The notes under the pieces: model-generated | Told to the model about the DNA's origin: nothing | Database searches by the model: none | Seen by the model: only the letters and a program-made list of their open reading frames with translations | In this document: positions 16,937 through 25,883 of the stretch, piece by piece | How the letters are laid out: every line of letters starts with the position of its first letter | How positions within the stretch are numbered: the first letter of the stretch is position 1 | Origin: Micrococcus lylae NBRC 15355 | GTDB lineage: Bacteria > Actinomycetota > Actinomycetes > Actinomycetales > Micrococcaceae | Reading direction: 5' to 3' | Length of the DNA stretch: 64,000 nt | NCBI RefSeq assembly: GCF_001570885.1 | Contig: NZ_BCSN01000004.1 | Span: 1-64,000 of the forward strand | Translations under genes and position numbers: made by a program

Positions 16937-16994
16937 CGGGTGCGCGGCCGTCGTCGTCCCGTCCTCCAGCGGAGGGATGCGGCCGGGCCGGTCC

Positions 16995-18119
16995 TCAGTG
17001 CAGGCCGGCGCCGCGCTCCAGGGCCAGCTCGACGAGCTCGGTGATCAGCTGCGAGTAGGGGATGCCGCTGCGCTCCCAGAGCGCCGGGTACATGCTGATC
17101 GGGGTGAAGCCGGGCATCGTGTTGATCTCGTTGATCACCCAGCGGCCGTCCGGGGTGTAGAAGAAGTCGCAGCGGGCCAAGCCGGCGCCGTCGATGGCCT
17201 CGAAGGCCCGCACGGCGAGCTCCTGCAGGCGTGAGATCTCCTCCTCCGGCATTTCTGCGGGGCAGGACAGCTGCGCGGCGTCGTCGTCCTGGTACTTGGC
17301 CTCGAAGTCGTAGAACTGGTGGTCGCCGGTCTGTTCCACCACCACGATCTCGCCGGGCAACGACGCGCGCGGGACGTCCGTGCCGTGGCCGTCCAGGACG
17401 GCGCACTCGATCTCCCGGCCGAGGATGCCTGCCTCCACGACGACGCGCGGGTCGAACCGGCGCGCCTCCTCCACGGCGGCGCGCAGCTCGGCGGGCTCGG
17501 CCACGCGGGTGATGCCGAAGGACGAGCCGGCACGCGCAGGCTTGACGAACAGCGGGTATTCGAGGGAGCCCGCGCGCTCCAGGGCGGAGTCGGCGTCGCG
17601 CTGCCAGTCGCGGTCCGTGATGGTCTCCCAGGGTCCGACTTCCAGGCCGGCGGCCTGGAAGGCGACCTTCATGAAGTGCTTGTCCATGCCGACGGCGGAG
17701 GCGAGCACGCCGCAGCCCACGGCCGGCAGGTTGAGCGTCTCGAACAGGCCCTGGACGGTGCCGTCCTCGCCGAAGGGACCGTGCAGCAACGGGAAGACGA
17801 CGTCCACCCGACCCAGACAGGCTCCGTCGGCGTCCACGAGCTCGGTCGTGCCGTCCGAGGCCGCGCGCAGCGAGACCGGACGGATCGGCTCGGGGACCTC
17901 CGGCAGGGAGCCGTCGCGCAGGCTCCACTGCGTGGGGTCCATGTCCTCGACGGACCACAGGCCCGAGCGGGCGACACCCACCGGAACCGGCTCCCACCGT
18001 TCGGTGTCGATCTCGCGCAGGACGTTCGCCGCGGTCACGCAGCTGACGGGATGCTCGCTGGAGCGGCCGCCGAACAGCAGAAGGACGCGCGGACGCTCGG
18101 TGACGGCGGAGGTGGTCAT
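16995..18119 (-). CDS. ddl: D-alanine--D-alanine ligase
   Basis: 374 residues. ATP-grasp enzyme that joins two D-alanines for the peptidoglycan stem. The N-terminus RVLLLFGGRSSEHPVSCVTA is the conserved GGxSxEHxVS motif. FPLLHGPFGEDGTVQGLFE, YPLFVKPARAGSSFGITRV and the C-terminal ARCDFFYTPDGRWVINEINT with its metal-binding Glu and Asn complete the fold. The ATG overlaps the gpsA stop as ATGA, so it is the last gene of murA-plsC-gpsA-ddl. Confidence 0.95.
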   Translation of the reverse strand: MTTSAVTERPRVLLLFGGRSSEHPVSCVTAANVLREIDTERWEPVPVGVARSGLWSVEDMDPTQWSLRDGSLPEVPEPIRPVSLRAASDGTTELVDADGACLGRVDVVFPLLHGPFGEDGTVQGLFETLNLPAVGCGVLASAVGMDKHFMKVAFQAAGLEVGPWETITDRDWQRDADSALERAGSLEYPLFVKPARAGSSFGITRVAEPAELRAAVEEARRFDPRVVVEAGILGREIECAVLDGHGTDVPRASLPGEIVVVEQTGDHQFYDFEAKYQDDDAAQLSCPAEMPEEEISRLQELAVRAFEAIDGAGLARCDFFYTPDGRWVINEINTMPGFTPISMYPALWERSGIPYSQLITELVELALERGAGLH

Positions 18120-19153
18120 GCGCGGTGTCCTTCCGATTTCAGGTTGCGGGAGAGCAGCAGGTCGGCCAGTGTCGCGACCTCGAGACGGCCGGACACGACT
18201 GCGTTGATGGCTTCGCTGATGGGCATCTCGACGTCGTGGCGGCGGGCCAGGTCGACCACGGCGGACACCGACTTGATGCCCTCGGCGGTCTGCTTCATCG
18301 AGGCGACGGCCTCGTCCACGCCCATGCCGGTGCCGATGAGGCGTCCCGCGCTGCGGTTGCGGGACAGCGGCGAGGCGCAGGTGGCGACGAGGTCGCCGAG
18401 ACCGGCCAGGCCGGCCATCGTCTCCGGGCGGCCGCCCACGGCGATCGCCAGACGCGTGGTCTCGGCCAGGCCGCGGGTGATCACGGAGGCCTTCGAGTTG
18501 TCCCCCAGGCCCTGGCCGTCGCAGATGCCGACGGCGAGGGCGATGACGTTCTTGACGATGCCGCCGATCTCCACGCCCACGACGTCCGTGTTGGTGTAGG
18601 GGCGGAAGGTGCGCCCCGCGGTCATCGCGGCGATGGCCTCCGCGGTCTCCGCGGACTCGGATGCGACGACGGTGGCGGTCGGCTCGCCACGGGCGATCTC
18701 GAGGGCCAGGTTCGGACCGGACACGACGGCGAAGCGCTCCGGGGGCACGCCGAGCGCAGAGGCACACACCTGGGACGGACGCTCGCCGGTGCCGCGTTCG
18801 AGGCCCTTCACCAGGGAGACCACGATCGCGTCCTCGGCGATGGAGTCCTTGACGGTGGTGAGCGTCTCGCGGACGTGCTGGGCGGGCACGGCGACCACCA
18901 CGACGGCGGCGTCGGTCACGGCCTGGTGGATGTCGGTCACCGCGGAGATGTTCTCCGGCAGATCGATGTCCGGCAGATACTCCGGGTTGCGATACCCCAG
19001 GGTGATGGCGTCCGCGATCTCCCGGCGGCGGGACCAGAGCACGATCCGGTCGGCACGGCGTCCTTCCGGGGAGGTGCTGGAGCCCATCACGGCGGCGAAG
19101 GCGGTGCCCCAGCTGCCGGCGCCGAGGACGGCGACGCGTCCGGGGCGGCTCAC
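18116..19153 (-). CDS. gpsA: glycerol-3-phosphate dehydrogenase [NAD(P)+]
   Basis: 345 residues from a GTG start overlapping the plsC stop (GTGA). It reduces dihydroxyacetone phosphate to sn-glycerol-3-phosphate for phospholipids. Features are the Rossmann motif VAVLGAGSWGTAFAAVMG, VSLVKGLERGTGERPSQV (catalytic Lys region), SGPNLALEIARGEPT, and EIGGIVKNVIALAVGICDG near 200. Next to plsC, which uses its downstream product, it forms a lipid-precursor pair inside a wall-precursor operon. Confidence 0.95.
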   Translation of the reverse strand: MSRPGRVAVLGAGSWGTAFAAVMGSSTSPEGRRADRIVLWSRRREIADAITLGYRNPEYLPDIDLPENISAVTDIHQAVTDAAVVVVAVPAQHVRETLTTVKDSIAEDAIVVSLVKGLERGTGERPSQVCASALGVPPERFAVVSGPNLALEIARGEPTATVVASESAETAEAIAAMTAGRTFRPYTNTDVVGVEIGGIVKNVIALAVGICDGQGLGDNSKASVITRGLAETTRLAIAVGGRPETMAGLAGLGDLVATCASPLSRNRSAGRLIGTGMGVDEAVASMKQTAEGIKSVSAVVDLARRHDVEMPISEAINAVVSGRLEVATLADLLLSRNLKSEGHRA

Positions 19154-19893
19154 GCGGCGCCCTCGCGTCGGCCGGTGCGCATGTCCCACCTGCCGGCCGG
19201 CGGATGCTCGCCGCGGAGCTCGGCCACGAGAGCGGTGAGCGCGTCCATCATGCGGTCGGTCCCTGCCTTGAGGTCCTCCCGGGTGGGCCTGTGGCCACGC
19301 AGGTCGGACAGATCGACGGGCTCGCCGACCGCAATGCGCAGACGCTTGGGCGGGAACAGCGACGGCTTGCCCTTGTACGGCAGCACCTCCTGCGTGCCCC
19401 ACTGGGCGACGGGCACGAGCGGAACACCGGTCTGCAGCGCCAGGCGCACGGCACCGGAGCGGCCGGTCATCGGCCAGCCCTCCGGGTCGCGGGTGACGGT
19501 GCCCTCGGGGTAGACGATGATGACACCGCCCTCCGTGAGGACGTCCCGCGCGGTGTCCAGGGACTTGGCGGCGTCCCCGCCGCGCTCCACGGGGATCTGG
19601 CGCAGGCCCGTGAGGATCTGCTGCAGCGGCGCGACCTTCCACAACTCGGCCTTCGCCAGGAACGTCGGCACCAGGCCCTGGTTGTAGACCATGTGGGCGA
19701 TGTCCAGCGGATCGAGCTCGGAGATGTGGTTGGCCACGACGATCGCACCGGTCTTCGGCAGCCGCTCCGTGTGCAGCCACTGCTGGCGGGTCAGCAGGCG
19801 CATGGCGGGACGCACGATGGCCGCTGCCGCGGCGTAGCCTGCGCGGACGCCGAACGGTGCCCGCGAGCGCGGGGACTTCTCCCGGCGCGCCAT
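19150..19893 (-). CDS. plsC: 1-acyl-sn-glycerol-3-phosphate acyltransferase (PlsC family)
   Basis: 247 residues. It acylates lysophosphatidate to phosphatidate at the inner membrane face. The four acyltransferase blocks are present: NHISELDPLD (catalytic H-x4-D), PVERGGDAAKSL, VYPEGTVTRDP and VPVAQWG. The ATG at 19893 overlaps the murA stop by one base (TGATG). A basic N-terminal helix likely aids membrane association. Subfamily substrate preference cannot be told from sequence alone. Confidence 0.9.
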   Translation of the reverse strand: MARREKSPRSRAPFGVRAGYAAAAAIVRPAMRLLTRQQWLHTERLPKTGAIVVANHISELDPLDIAHMVYNQGLVPTFLAKAELWKVAPLQQILTGLRQIPVERGGDAAKSLDTARDVLTEGGVIIVYPEGTVTRDPEGWPMTGRSGAVRLALQTGVPLVPVAQWGTQEVLPYKGKPSLFPPKRLRIAVGEPVDLSDLRGHRPTREDLKAGTDRMMDALTALVAELRGEHPPAGRWDMRTGRREGAA

Positions 19894-21218
19894 CAGGACT
19901 CGTCCGAGAGCTCGACGTCCGCGCCGAGGGCGAGCAGCTTGTCCATGAAGTGCTCGTAGCCGCGGTTGATGATCTCCAGGCCGGTGGCCTTCGAGGTCCC
20001 CTCGGCCGCCAGGGCGGCGATGAGGTGGGAGAAGCCGCCTCGCAGGTCCGGGATGTCGAAGGTGGCGCCCTTGAGCCGGACCGGACCCGAGATCACGGCC
20101 GAGTGCAGGAAGTTGCGCTGGCCGAACCGGCACGGGATGGAGCCGAGGCACTCGCGGTGCAGCTGGATGGAGGCGCCCATGCGGACGAGGGCGTCGGTGA
20201 AGCCGAAGCGGTTCTCGTAGACCGTCTCGTGCACGATCGACACGCCCGTCGCCTGGGTGAGCGCCACCACGAGAGGCTGCTGCCAGTCGGTCATGAAGCC
20301 GGGGTGCACGTCGGTCTCGAGCACGAGCGGGTTCAGCTCACCGCCGGCGTGCCAGAAGCGGATGCCCTCGTCGGTGACGTCGAACTCGCCGCCGATCTTG
20401 CGATACGTGTTCAGGAAGGCGGTGAGGTCGCGCTGGGAGGCGTGGCGCACGAAGATGTCTCCCCCGGTGGCCAGGGCCGCCGAGGCCCAGGAGGCGGCCT
20501 CGTTGCGGTCCGGCAGGGCCGTGTGGTTGTAGCCGCGCAGCGTGGAGACGCCCTCGATGCGGATGGTGCGGTCGGTCTGGACCGTGATGATCGCACCCAT
20601 CTTCTGGAGAACGGCGATCAGGTCGTGGATCTCCGGCTCGACGGCGGCGCCCTTGAGCTCGGTGATGCCCTCGGCCTTCACGGCGGTGAGCAGGACCTGC
20701 TCGGTGGCGCCCACCGACGGGTAGGGCAGCTCAAGCTTGGCGCCGTGGAGGCCCTTGGGAGCGGAGATGGAGATGCCGCCGGGGCGCTTGTCCACGACCG
20801 CGCCGAAGTTGCGCAGGACCTCGAGGTGGTAGTCGATCGGCCGGTCGCCGATCTTGCAGCCGCCGAGGTCCGGGATGAAGGCCTCCCCGATCGCATGCAT
20901 CAGCGGGCCGCAGAAGAGGATCGGGATGCGGGAGTCGCCGGCGTGCGCGTCGATCTCCGCGGACTTCGCCTGCCTGACCCCGGCCGGGTCCATGGTGATG
21001 GAGCCGGCCTGGCTGTCCCAGTCGACGGTCACACCATGGAGCTCGAGCAGGGCGCTCACGACGTCGACGTCCTTGATCTCCGGGATGCTGCGGAGCACGG
21101 ACGGGGTGTTGCCCAGCAGGGCGGCGACCATCGCCTTCGGCACCAGGTTCTTGGCGCCGCGGACGGTGACCTCTCCGGTCAGGGGCTTGCCGCCCTGGAT
21201 CGTGAGCAACTTGGCCAT
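19893..21218 (-). CDS. murA: UDP-N-acetylglucosamine 1-carboxyvinyltransferase
   Basis: 441 residues. It transfers enolpyruvate from PEP to UDP-GlcNAc, the first committed step of peptidoglycan synthesis. The start is MAKLLTIQGGKPLTGEV with GAKNLVPKAM, the substrate Lys/Asn pair. The catalytic loop GGCKIGDRPID carries Cys121, the fosfomycin-sensitive residue (Cys115 in E. coli). The ATG at 21218 is preceded by AGGGAGG; longer in-frame readings lack a ribosome site. It heads the murA-plsC-gpsA-ddl operon from a promoter near 21339. Confidence 0.95.
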   Translation of the reverse strand: MAKLLTIQGGKPLTGEVTVRGAKNLVPKAMVAALLGNTPSVLRSIPEIKDVDVVSALLELHGVTVDWDSQAGSITMDPAGVRQAKSAEIDAHAGDSRIPILFCGPLMHAIGEAFIPDLGGCKIGDRPIDYHLEVLRNFGAVVDKRPGGISISAPKGLHGAKLELPYPSVGATEQVLLTAVKAEGITELKGAAVEPEIHDLIAVLQKMGAIITVQTDRTIRIEGVSTLRGYNHTALPDRNEAASWASAALATGGDIFVRHASQRDLTAFLNTYRKIGGEFDVTDEGIRFWHAGGELNPLVLETDVHPGFMTDWQQPLVVALTQATGVSIVHETVYENRFGFTDALVRMGASIQLHRECLGSIPCRFGQRNFLHSAVISGPVRLKGATFDIPDLRGGFSHLIAALAAEGTSKATGLEIINRGYEHFMDKLLALGADVELSDES

Positions 21219-21338
21219 AGCAGTGGTCCTCCCTCGCCGCGGGGTGGCGCAGCGTCGGTTCATGCCCACCGCCGGGCGGCGGGCCAGGTCTCTGCCAGCC
21301 GGGACGCGCGGGGGCGCCCGGGCCGGGAATCACCCTTC

Positions 21339-21344
21339 AGCATA
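21339..21344 (-). promoter_or_regulatory. -10 box (TATGCT) of murA operon
   Basis: Minus-strand TATGCT with a weak GTGTCG at -35 spacing (17 nt). It predicts a ~115-nt leader before murA. Confidence 0.5.
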
Positions 21345-21459
21345 GGCGGTACCGCCGGTCCCGACACAGTGGCGCCCCGCTCCGGCACGCAGTCCGCTGT
21401 GCGCGAATGGTCACACCGGACCGCGCCGGGCGGGGCGGTCCGTCCGGGACGGCTCCTCC

Positions 21460-21503
21460 GGGTGGACCGACTCGGGCCCGAGGGTGGACCGGCTCGGGCC
21501 CGG
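21460..21503. repeat. 22-bp tandem repeat downstream of leuD
   Basis: Two adjacent 22-bp copies (21460-21481 and 21482-21503) differ at two positions. Each contains the near-palindrome CTCGGGCCCGAG. They lie just after the leuD stop and may form part of its terminator. Confidence 0.5.
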
Positions 21504-21509
21504 TCTGCG

Positions 21510-22118
21510 TCAGCTCGCGGCCGTGCGGGCCGGCAGGGTCGTCGGCTTGAAGTCCGGTCGCCCTGACTCGTAGGCGGCGATGGCCTCCTCCTCGCCGAGG
21601 GTGACGGCGATGTCGTCGAGCCCCTCGAGCAGGCGGTGCCGGGTCTCGTCGTCCAGCTGGAACGACGTGGTGAAGGAGCCACAGGTCACGGTGCGGGAGA
21701 GGAGGTCCACGGTGACGGAGGCGCCGGGCTGGTTCTCCAGCTCCTTCCAGATCCGCTCGATGTCCGCCGCCTCCACCTGAGCCGCCACGAGGCCCTGCTT
21801 GGCGGCGTTGCCGCGGAAGATGTCCGCGAAGCGCGGCGAGAGCACGGCGCGGAAGCCGTAGTCCTTGAGCGCCCAGACGGCGTGCTCGCGGGAGGAGCCG
21901 GTGCCGAAGTCCGGTCCGGCCACCAGCACGGTGCCGGCGGAGTACGGCTCGGTGTTGAGGATGAACTCCGGGTCCTGGCGCCAGCCTGCGAACAGGGCGT
22001 CGTCGAAGCCGGTGCGGGTGATCCGCTTCAGGTAGACGGCGGGGATGATCTGGTCCGTGTCCACGTTGGACGCGCGCAGCGGGACGCCGATGCCGGTGTG
22101 GGTGGTGAACTTCTCCAT
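21510..22118 (-). CDS. leuD: 3-isopropylmalate dehydratase small subunit
   Basis: 202 residues. With LeuC it isomerises 2-isopropylmalate to 3-isopropylmalate in leucine synthesis. It starts [20 protein letters not shown] with [18 protein letters not shown]; the swivel-domain signature [21 protein letters not shown] is visible at about 69-89 (quoted only as its key GSSREHA core). The gene begins 3 nt after the leuC stop. Confidence 0.94.
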   Translation of the reverse strand: MEKFTTHTGIGVPLRASNVDTDQIIPAVYLKRITRTGFDDALFAGWRQDPEFILNTEPYSAGTVLVAGPDFGTGSSREHAVWALKDYGFRAVLSPRFADIFRGNAAKQGLVAAQVEAADIERIWKELENQPGASVTVDLLSRTVTCGSFTTSFQLDDETRHRLLEGLDDIAVTLGEEEAIAAYESGRPDFKPTTLPARTAAS

Positions 22119-22121
22119 GGC

Positions 22122-23588
22122 TCAGGCCTCCTGGGGGACGCGGTCGAGGGCGGGCAGGTCGGACGGGCTCGCCAGACGGCCCAGCACGGCGGTCGCCGCG
22201 GCCACGACCGGCGAGACCAGGTGGGTGCGGCCTCCCTTGCCCTGGCGGCCCTCGAAGTTGCGGTTCGAGGTGGATGCGCAGCGCTCCCCCGGCTCCAGCT
22301 GGTCCGGGTTCATGCCGAGGCACATGGAGCAGCCGGCGAAGCGCCACTGGGCGCCGAAGTCCTCGAAGATGCGGTCGAGGCCTTCCTCCATCGCCTGCAG
22401 ACGCACGCGGGCGGACCCCGGCACGACCATGACGCGCACCCCCTCGGCCTTCTTCCGCCCCTCCACCACGGAGGCGAAGGCGCGCAGATCCTCGATCCGG
22501 GAGTTGGTGCACGAGCCCATGAACACAGTGTCCACCGCGATGTCCTTCATGGCGGTTCCCGCCTCGAGGCCCATGTACTGCAGCGCCTTGGCGGCGGCGG
22601 CCTGCTCGTCCGGGTCGGAGAAGGACTCCGGATGCGGGACGGCGTCGTTCAGGCTGACGCCCTGGCCGGGGTTGGTGCCCCAGGTGACGAACGGCTCGAG
22701 CGCGTCCGCGTCGATCACGACCTCGGCGTCGAAGACGGCGTCCTCGTCGGTGCGCAGGGTCCTCCAGTGCTCGACGGCGGCGTCCCAGTCGGCGCCCTCG
22801 GGAGCGTGGGGGCGGCCCTTGATGTACTCGAACGTGGTGTCGTCCGGAGCGACCATGCCGGCGCGGGCTCCGGCCTCGATGGACATGTTGCAGATGGTCA
22901 TGCGCGCCTCCATGGAGAGGGCGCGGATGGCCTCGCCGCGGTACTCGAGCACGTACCCCTGCCCTCCACCGGTGCCGATCTTCGCGATGACGGCGAGGAT
23001 GAGGTCCTTCGCGGTCACGCCCTCACGGAGGGTGCCCTCCACGGTGATCGCCATGGTCTTGAACGGCTTGAGCGGCAGCGTCTGGGTGGCGAGCACGTGC
23101 TCGACCTCGGAGGTGCCGATGCCGAACGCCAGCGCGCCGAACGCGCCGTGCGTGGAGGTGTGGGAGTCGCCGCAGACCACCGTCATGCCGGGCTGTGTCA
23201 GGCCCAGCTGGGGTCCGACGACGTGCACGATGCCCTGCTCCCGGTCGCCCAGGGAGTGCAGGCGGATGCCGAACTCCTCGGCGTTGGAGCGCAGGGCCTC
23301 GATCTGTGTGCGGGAGGTCGGGTCGGCGATCGGCCGGTCGATGTCCAGCGTCGGGGTGTTGTGGTCCTCGGTGGCGATCGTCAGGTCCGGCCTGCGCACG
23401 GGGCGGCCGGCCAGTCGCAGGCCCTCGAAGGCCTGCGGGCTCGTGACCTCGTGGAGCAGGTGGAGGTCGATGTAGAGCAGGTCGCGGCCGCGGGCCGCTC
23501 CCTCGCCCTCTCCGCGGACGACCACGTGCTCGTCCCAGACCTTCTCCGCCAGCGTGCGCCCGCGGGAGGTCTCGTGTGTGCCGGTCAT
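22122..23588 (-). CDS. leuC: 3-isopropylmalate dehydratase large subunit
   Basis: 488 residues. It carries the [4Fe-4S] cluster: ligands are the Cys of [16 protein letters not shown] and the two Cys of [17 protein letters not shown]. The N-terminus has [12 protein letters not shown], and [16 protein letters not shown] carries the aconitase-family substrate-site residues. First gene of leuCD, divergent from the IclR gene across 285 bp. In Streptomyces and Corynebacterium the equivalent IclR protein (NdgR/LtbR) controls leuCD; similar control is expected here. Confidence 0.95.
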   Translation of the reverse strand: MTGTHETSRGRTLAEKVWDEHVVVRGEGEGAARGRDLLYIDLHLLHEVTSPQAFEGLRLAGRPVRRPDLTIATEDHNTPTLDIDRPIADPTSRTQIEALRSNAEEFGIRLHSLGDREQGIVHVVGPQLGLTQPGMTVVCGDSHTSTHGAFGALAFGIGTSEVEHVLATQTLPLKPFKTMAITVEGTLREGVTAKDLILAVIAKIGTGGGQGYVLEYRGEAIRALSMEARMTICNMSIEAGARAGMVAPDDTTFEYIKGRPHAPEGADWDAAVEHWRTLRTDEDAVFDAEVVIDADALEPFVTWGTNPGQGVSLNDAVPHPESFSDPDEQAAAAKALQYMGLEAGTAMKDIAVDTVFMGSCTNSRIEDLRAFASVVEGRKKAEGVRVMVVPGSARVRLQAMEEGLDRIFEDFGAQWRFAGCSMCLGMNPDQLEPGERCASTSNRNFEGRQGKGGRTHLVSPVVAAATAVLGRLASPSDLPALDRVPQEA

Positions 23589-23805
23589 GCGGCGCTCCTT
23601 CGTCGGTTTCGGGCCGGGCCGATCAGGCCTGGCCCCGGGTTGTCGTCCAGGCCAGGGATGGCGGCCCGGTGCGGGGCCAGAGGTGGCGGCCCGTCACTGT
23701 CTTCACTGTCATCCTCGAGCCCAGGCGTGTCGACATCCGGTCGCCTCGGTTCCGCCATGCGGACACTGCAGCGAGGTCCCCGCCTCACCCCGGGGCCGCC
23801 GATTC

Positions 23806-23834
23806 CGCGTCATGATGCGGACGAGACGCGTCAT
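23806..23834. promoter_or_regulatory. repeated CGCGTCAT / imperfect inverted repeat between leuC and iclR
   Basis: CGCGTCAT occurs at 23806-23813 and 23827-23834, a 21-bp spacing equal to two helical turns. ATGATGCG at 23812-23819 pairs with the second copy in 7 of 8 positions, as an inverted repeat. A candidate regulator-binding site in the leuC/iclR control region. Confidence 0.4.
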
Positions 23835-23851
23835 ACAGCGACTTCCGCATG

Positions 23852-23870
23852 GTGAGATGGATACCCTCAC
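23852..23870. promoter_or_regulatory. inverted repeat GTGAG-N9-CTCAC overlapping iclR -10 box
   Basis: Perfect 5-bp arms at 23852-23856 and 23866-23870. The right arm overlaps TACCCT (23862-23867), which ends 6 nt before the ATG, so the iclR mRNA is probably leaderless and the repeat is well placed for autorepression. Confidence 0.5.
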
Positions 23871-23873
23871 ATC

Positions 23874-24656
23874 ATGAGCAATGCCTCCTCCTTGCCTCCC
23901 CGTCCGGCCACGACCGCCCAGACGGACCTGCTGGGCCACCGTGAGCCCAGCGGCGTGGGCGTCGTGGACAAGTCCGCCGCGATCCTCGACGCCCTCGAGT
24001 CCGGCCCTGCGACCCTGGCCCAGCTCGTGACCACCACGGGGATCGCCCGCCCGACCCTCCACCGTCTCGCCGCGGCGCTGACCCACCACCGGCTGGTGGG
24101 CAAGGACCTCCACGGCCGTTATGTCCTGGGCTCGCGCCTGACGGAACTGGCCTCGGCGGCAGGTGAGGACCGGCTGACGACCGCCGCCGGCCCCGTCCTG
24201 CTCTGGCTGCGCGACGCCACGGGCGAGAGCTCCCAGGTCTTCCGCCGCCAGGCCGACGCCCGCGTCTGCGTGGCCTCCGCCGAGCGGCCCGTCGGCCTGC
24301 GCGACACCATTCCGGTCGGCACGCGCATGTCCATGAAGGCCGGCTCCGCCGCCCAGGTGCTGTTGGCCTGGGAGGACCACGAACGCCTCGTCGACGGGCT
24401 GGCCGGCGCCGTCTTCACGCCGACCGTCCTGGCCGCGGTCCGCCGTCGCGGCTGGGCACAGTCCCTGGCCGAACGCGAGCCGGGCGTCGCCTCCGTGTCC
24501 GCCCCGGTGCGCGGGCCCTCGGGCCGCGTGATCGCCGCCGTGTCCATCTCCGGGCCGCTCGAACGCCTCACCCGTCAGCCCGGCCGCGTGCACGCCGACG
24601 CGGTGGTCGCCGCGGCCACCCGGCTCACCGAGCTCATCCGCGCAGGCGAGGCCTGA
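23874..24656 (+). CDS. IclR-family transcriptional regulator (NdgR/LtbR-like)
   Basis: 260 residues. An N-terminal winged helix-turn-helix at about 30-85 (VVDKSAAILDALESGPATLAQL, TGIARPTLHRLAAALTHH; quoted in pieces) leads into the YVLGSRLTEL linker, then the effector-binding GAF-like domain ending VSISGPLERLTR. Divergence from leuCD is the classic arrangement of NdgR (Streptomyces) and LtbR (Corynebacterium), global regulators of branched-chain amino-acid genes. Its regulon could include the ilv/leuB genes at 38-51 kb. The inverted repeat over its own -10 box suggests autoregulation. Confidence 0.87.
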   Translation: MSNASSLPPRPATTAQTDLLGHREPSGVGVVDKSAAILDALESGPATLAQLVTTTGIARPTLHRLAAALTHHRLVGKDLHGRYVLGSRLTELASAAGEDRLTTAAGPVLLWLRDATGESSQVFRRQADARVCVASAERPVGLRDTIPVGTRMSMKAGSAAQVLLAWEDHERLVDGLAGAVFTPTVLAAVRRRGWAQSLAEREPGVASVSAPVRGPSGRVIAAVSISGPLERLTRQPGRVHADAVVAAATRLTELIRAGEA

Positions 24657-24671
24657 GCGCCCCATAGCAGG

Positions 24672-24706
24672 CCAGGGCCCCCGACCGTCTCGGTCGGGGC
24701 CCCTGG
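24672..24706. terminator. strong bidirectional terminator hairpin
   Basis: A 16-bp stem with a single mismatch (24672-24687 with 24691-24706) and a 3-nt loop. It lies 15 bp after the iclR stop and ~65 bp after the thiL stop on the other strand, so it can serve both convergent genes. Confidence 0.75.
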
Positions 24707-24770
24707 TGCGTCGGTGTGCAGGCTCCGCCGGCGGCCGGCCGGCCCCGGTGCCTCGGCGCGCCGATGCGGT

Positions 24771-25883
24771 TCAGGCGAAGTGGTCCCACCCGGCCTCGCC
24801 CAGCAGCCGATGGCCGGCCGGCACGCGTCCCGACGACGGCACCGCACCGATCACCCGGAAGCCGGGCGGGACGCCGTGGCCGGGTCGCAGGACGGCCAGC
24901 AGACCGTAGTCCTCTCCCCCGCCGAGCACCCATTCCTCCGGGGCGATGTCCAGCAGCCGGCCGAGCCTGCGCAGCGGTGCGGCCGCCTCGGCGACCCAGG
25001 CCTCGTCAGCCCAGAGCTGCACGCCGTTGGCCGCTGCAAGCCGGTCCGCGTCCCGGCCGAGCCCGTCCGAGACGTCCATCCCGCAGGCGAGTGCGCCGGC
25101 GCCTGCGGGCCCGGCCCCCAGCGGCGGCCGGGGGCGCAGCTGGGCGCGAACGGCACGGACGAGCTCACGTGGACCGGGACGGTCCTGAGGCGCCAGTGCA
25201 TGCCAGCGCTCCTCAAGCTCGGCGCGGTCGGTGAGCAGCAGGGCGAGCCCCGCCGCCGCCCAGCCCGGCGCGCTCCCGGCGTGGACCACGGCGCCGCCCT
25301 CGCTGCGGACCGCCGCGAGGTCCTGCTCCCCCATGGTCCGGCGCAGCACGCCGTGGGCTCCGGGCCGGCCGAGCACGGTGACGGCCAGTCCCGCACGGTC
25401 GGCGCCGCCGAGGTCGCCGCCGGCCACCCGGCACTCGTCCGCGCCCAGACGCAGCAGGGCGGTGGCGAGGCCGCGGGCGACGCCGGCGATCCAGGCCGCC
25501 TCGGTCCGCCGCGGTCCCGTCAGAGCCATGACGAGTGCCGTGGGCACTCCGCCCATCGCGTTGATGTCGGAGAGGTTCTGCGCCGCGGCCTTCCAGCCGA
25601 CGTCGAAGCCACGGGTGCGGACGCCGGCCGGCCAGGTCGGCAGCCAGTCGTGGCCCTCGGCCATGGAGTCCGTGGAGACGAGGGTGCCGCCGGGCGACAC
25701 CGGCAGCAGGGCCGCGTCGTCCCCGATGCCCACGCTGCCCTCCGGCCACGGACGGCGTTCTTCGACCACGGCCAGCTCCCGGCCGATCAGGCGCAGCACT
25801 CCGGCTTCGCCCAGACCGGCGAGCGTCCGGGCGCCGTCGTCGTGGTGCTCAGCGGCGGGCACGGGGGCCTCCCCGCCCGGCAT
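24771..25883 (-). CDS. thiL: thiamine-monophosphate kinase
   Basis: 370 residues if started at ATG 25883. It phosphorylates thiamine monophosphate to the diphosphate cofactor. Motifs are GIGDDAALL (Mg/ATP site), LVSTDSMAEGHDW, GWKAAAQNLSDINAMGG (AIRS/PurM-superfamily loop), GAGA-type MDVSDGLGRDADRLA and the C-terminal LGGGEDYGLLAVL. The first ~35 codons overlap the end of the upstream GTPase gene, so a later start is possible. ThiL product is required by the ThDP enzyme IlvB encoded at 45.8 kb. Confidence 0.9.
   Translation of the reverse strand: MPGGEAPVPAAEHHDDGARTLAGLGEAGVLRLIGRELAVVEERRPWPEGSVGIGDDAALLPVSPGGTLVSTDSMAEGHDWLPTWPAGVRTRGFDVGWKAAAQNLSDINAMGGVPTALVMALTGPRRTEAAWIAGVARGLATALLRLGADECRVAGGDLGGADRAGLAVTVLGRPGAHGVLRRTMGEQDLAAVRSEGGAVVHAGSAPGWAAAGLALLLTDRAELEERWHALAPQDRPGPRELVRAVRAQLRPRPPLGAGPAGAGALACGMDVSDGLGRDADRLAAANGVQLWADEAWVAEAAAPLRRLGRLLDIAPEEWVLGGGEDYGLLAVLRPGHGVPPGFRVIGAVPSSGRVPAGHRLLGEAGWDHFA

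Noticed and set aside
23589-23873. Clear leuC promoter
   Set aside because: No convincing -35/-10 pair was found on the minus strand; only weak matches such as TATGAC near 23830-23835, so none is annotated.
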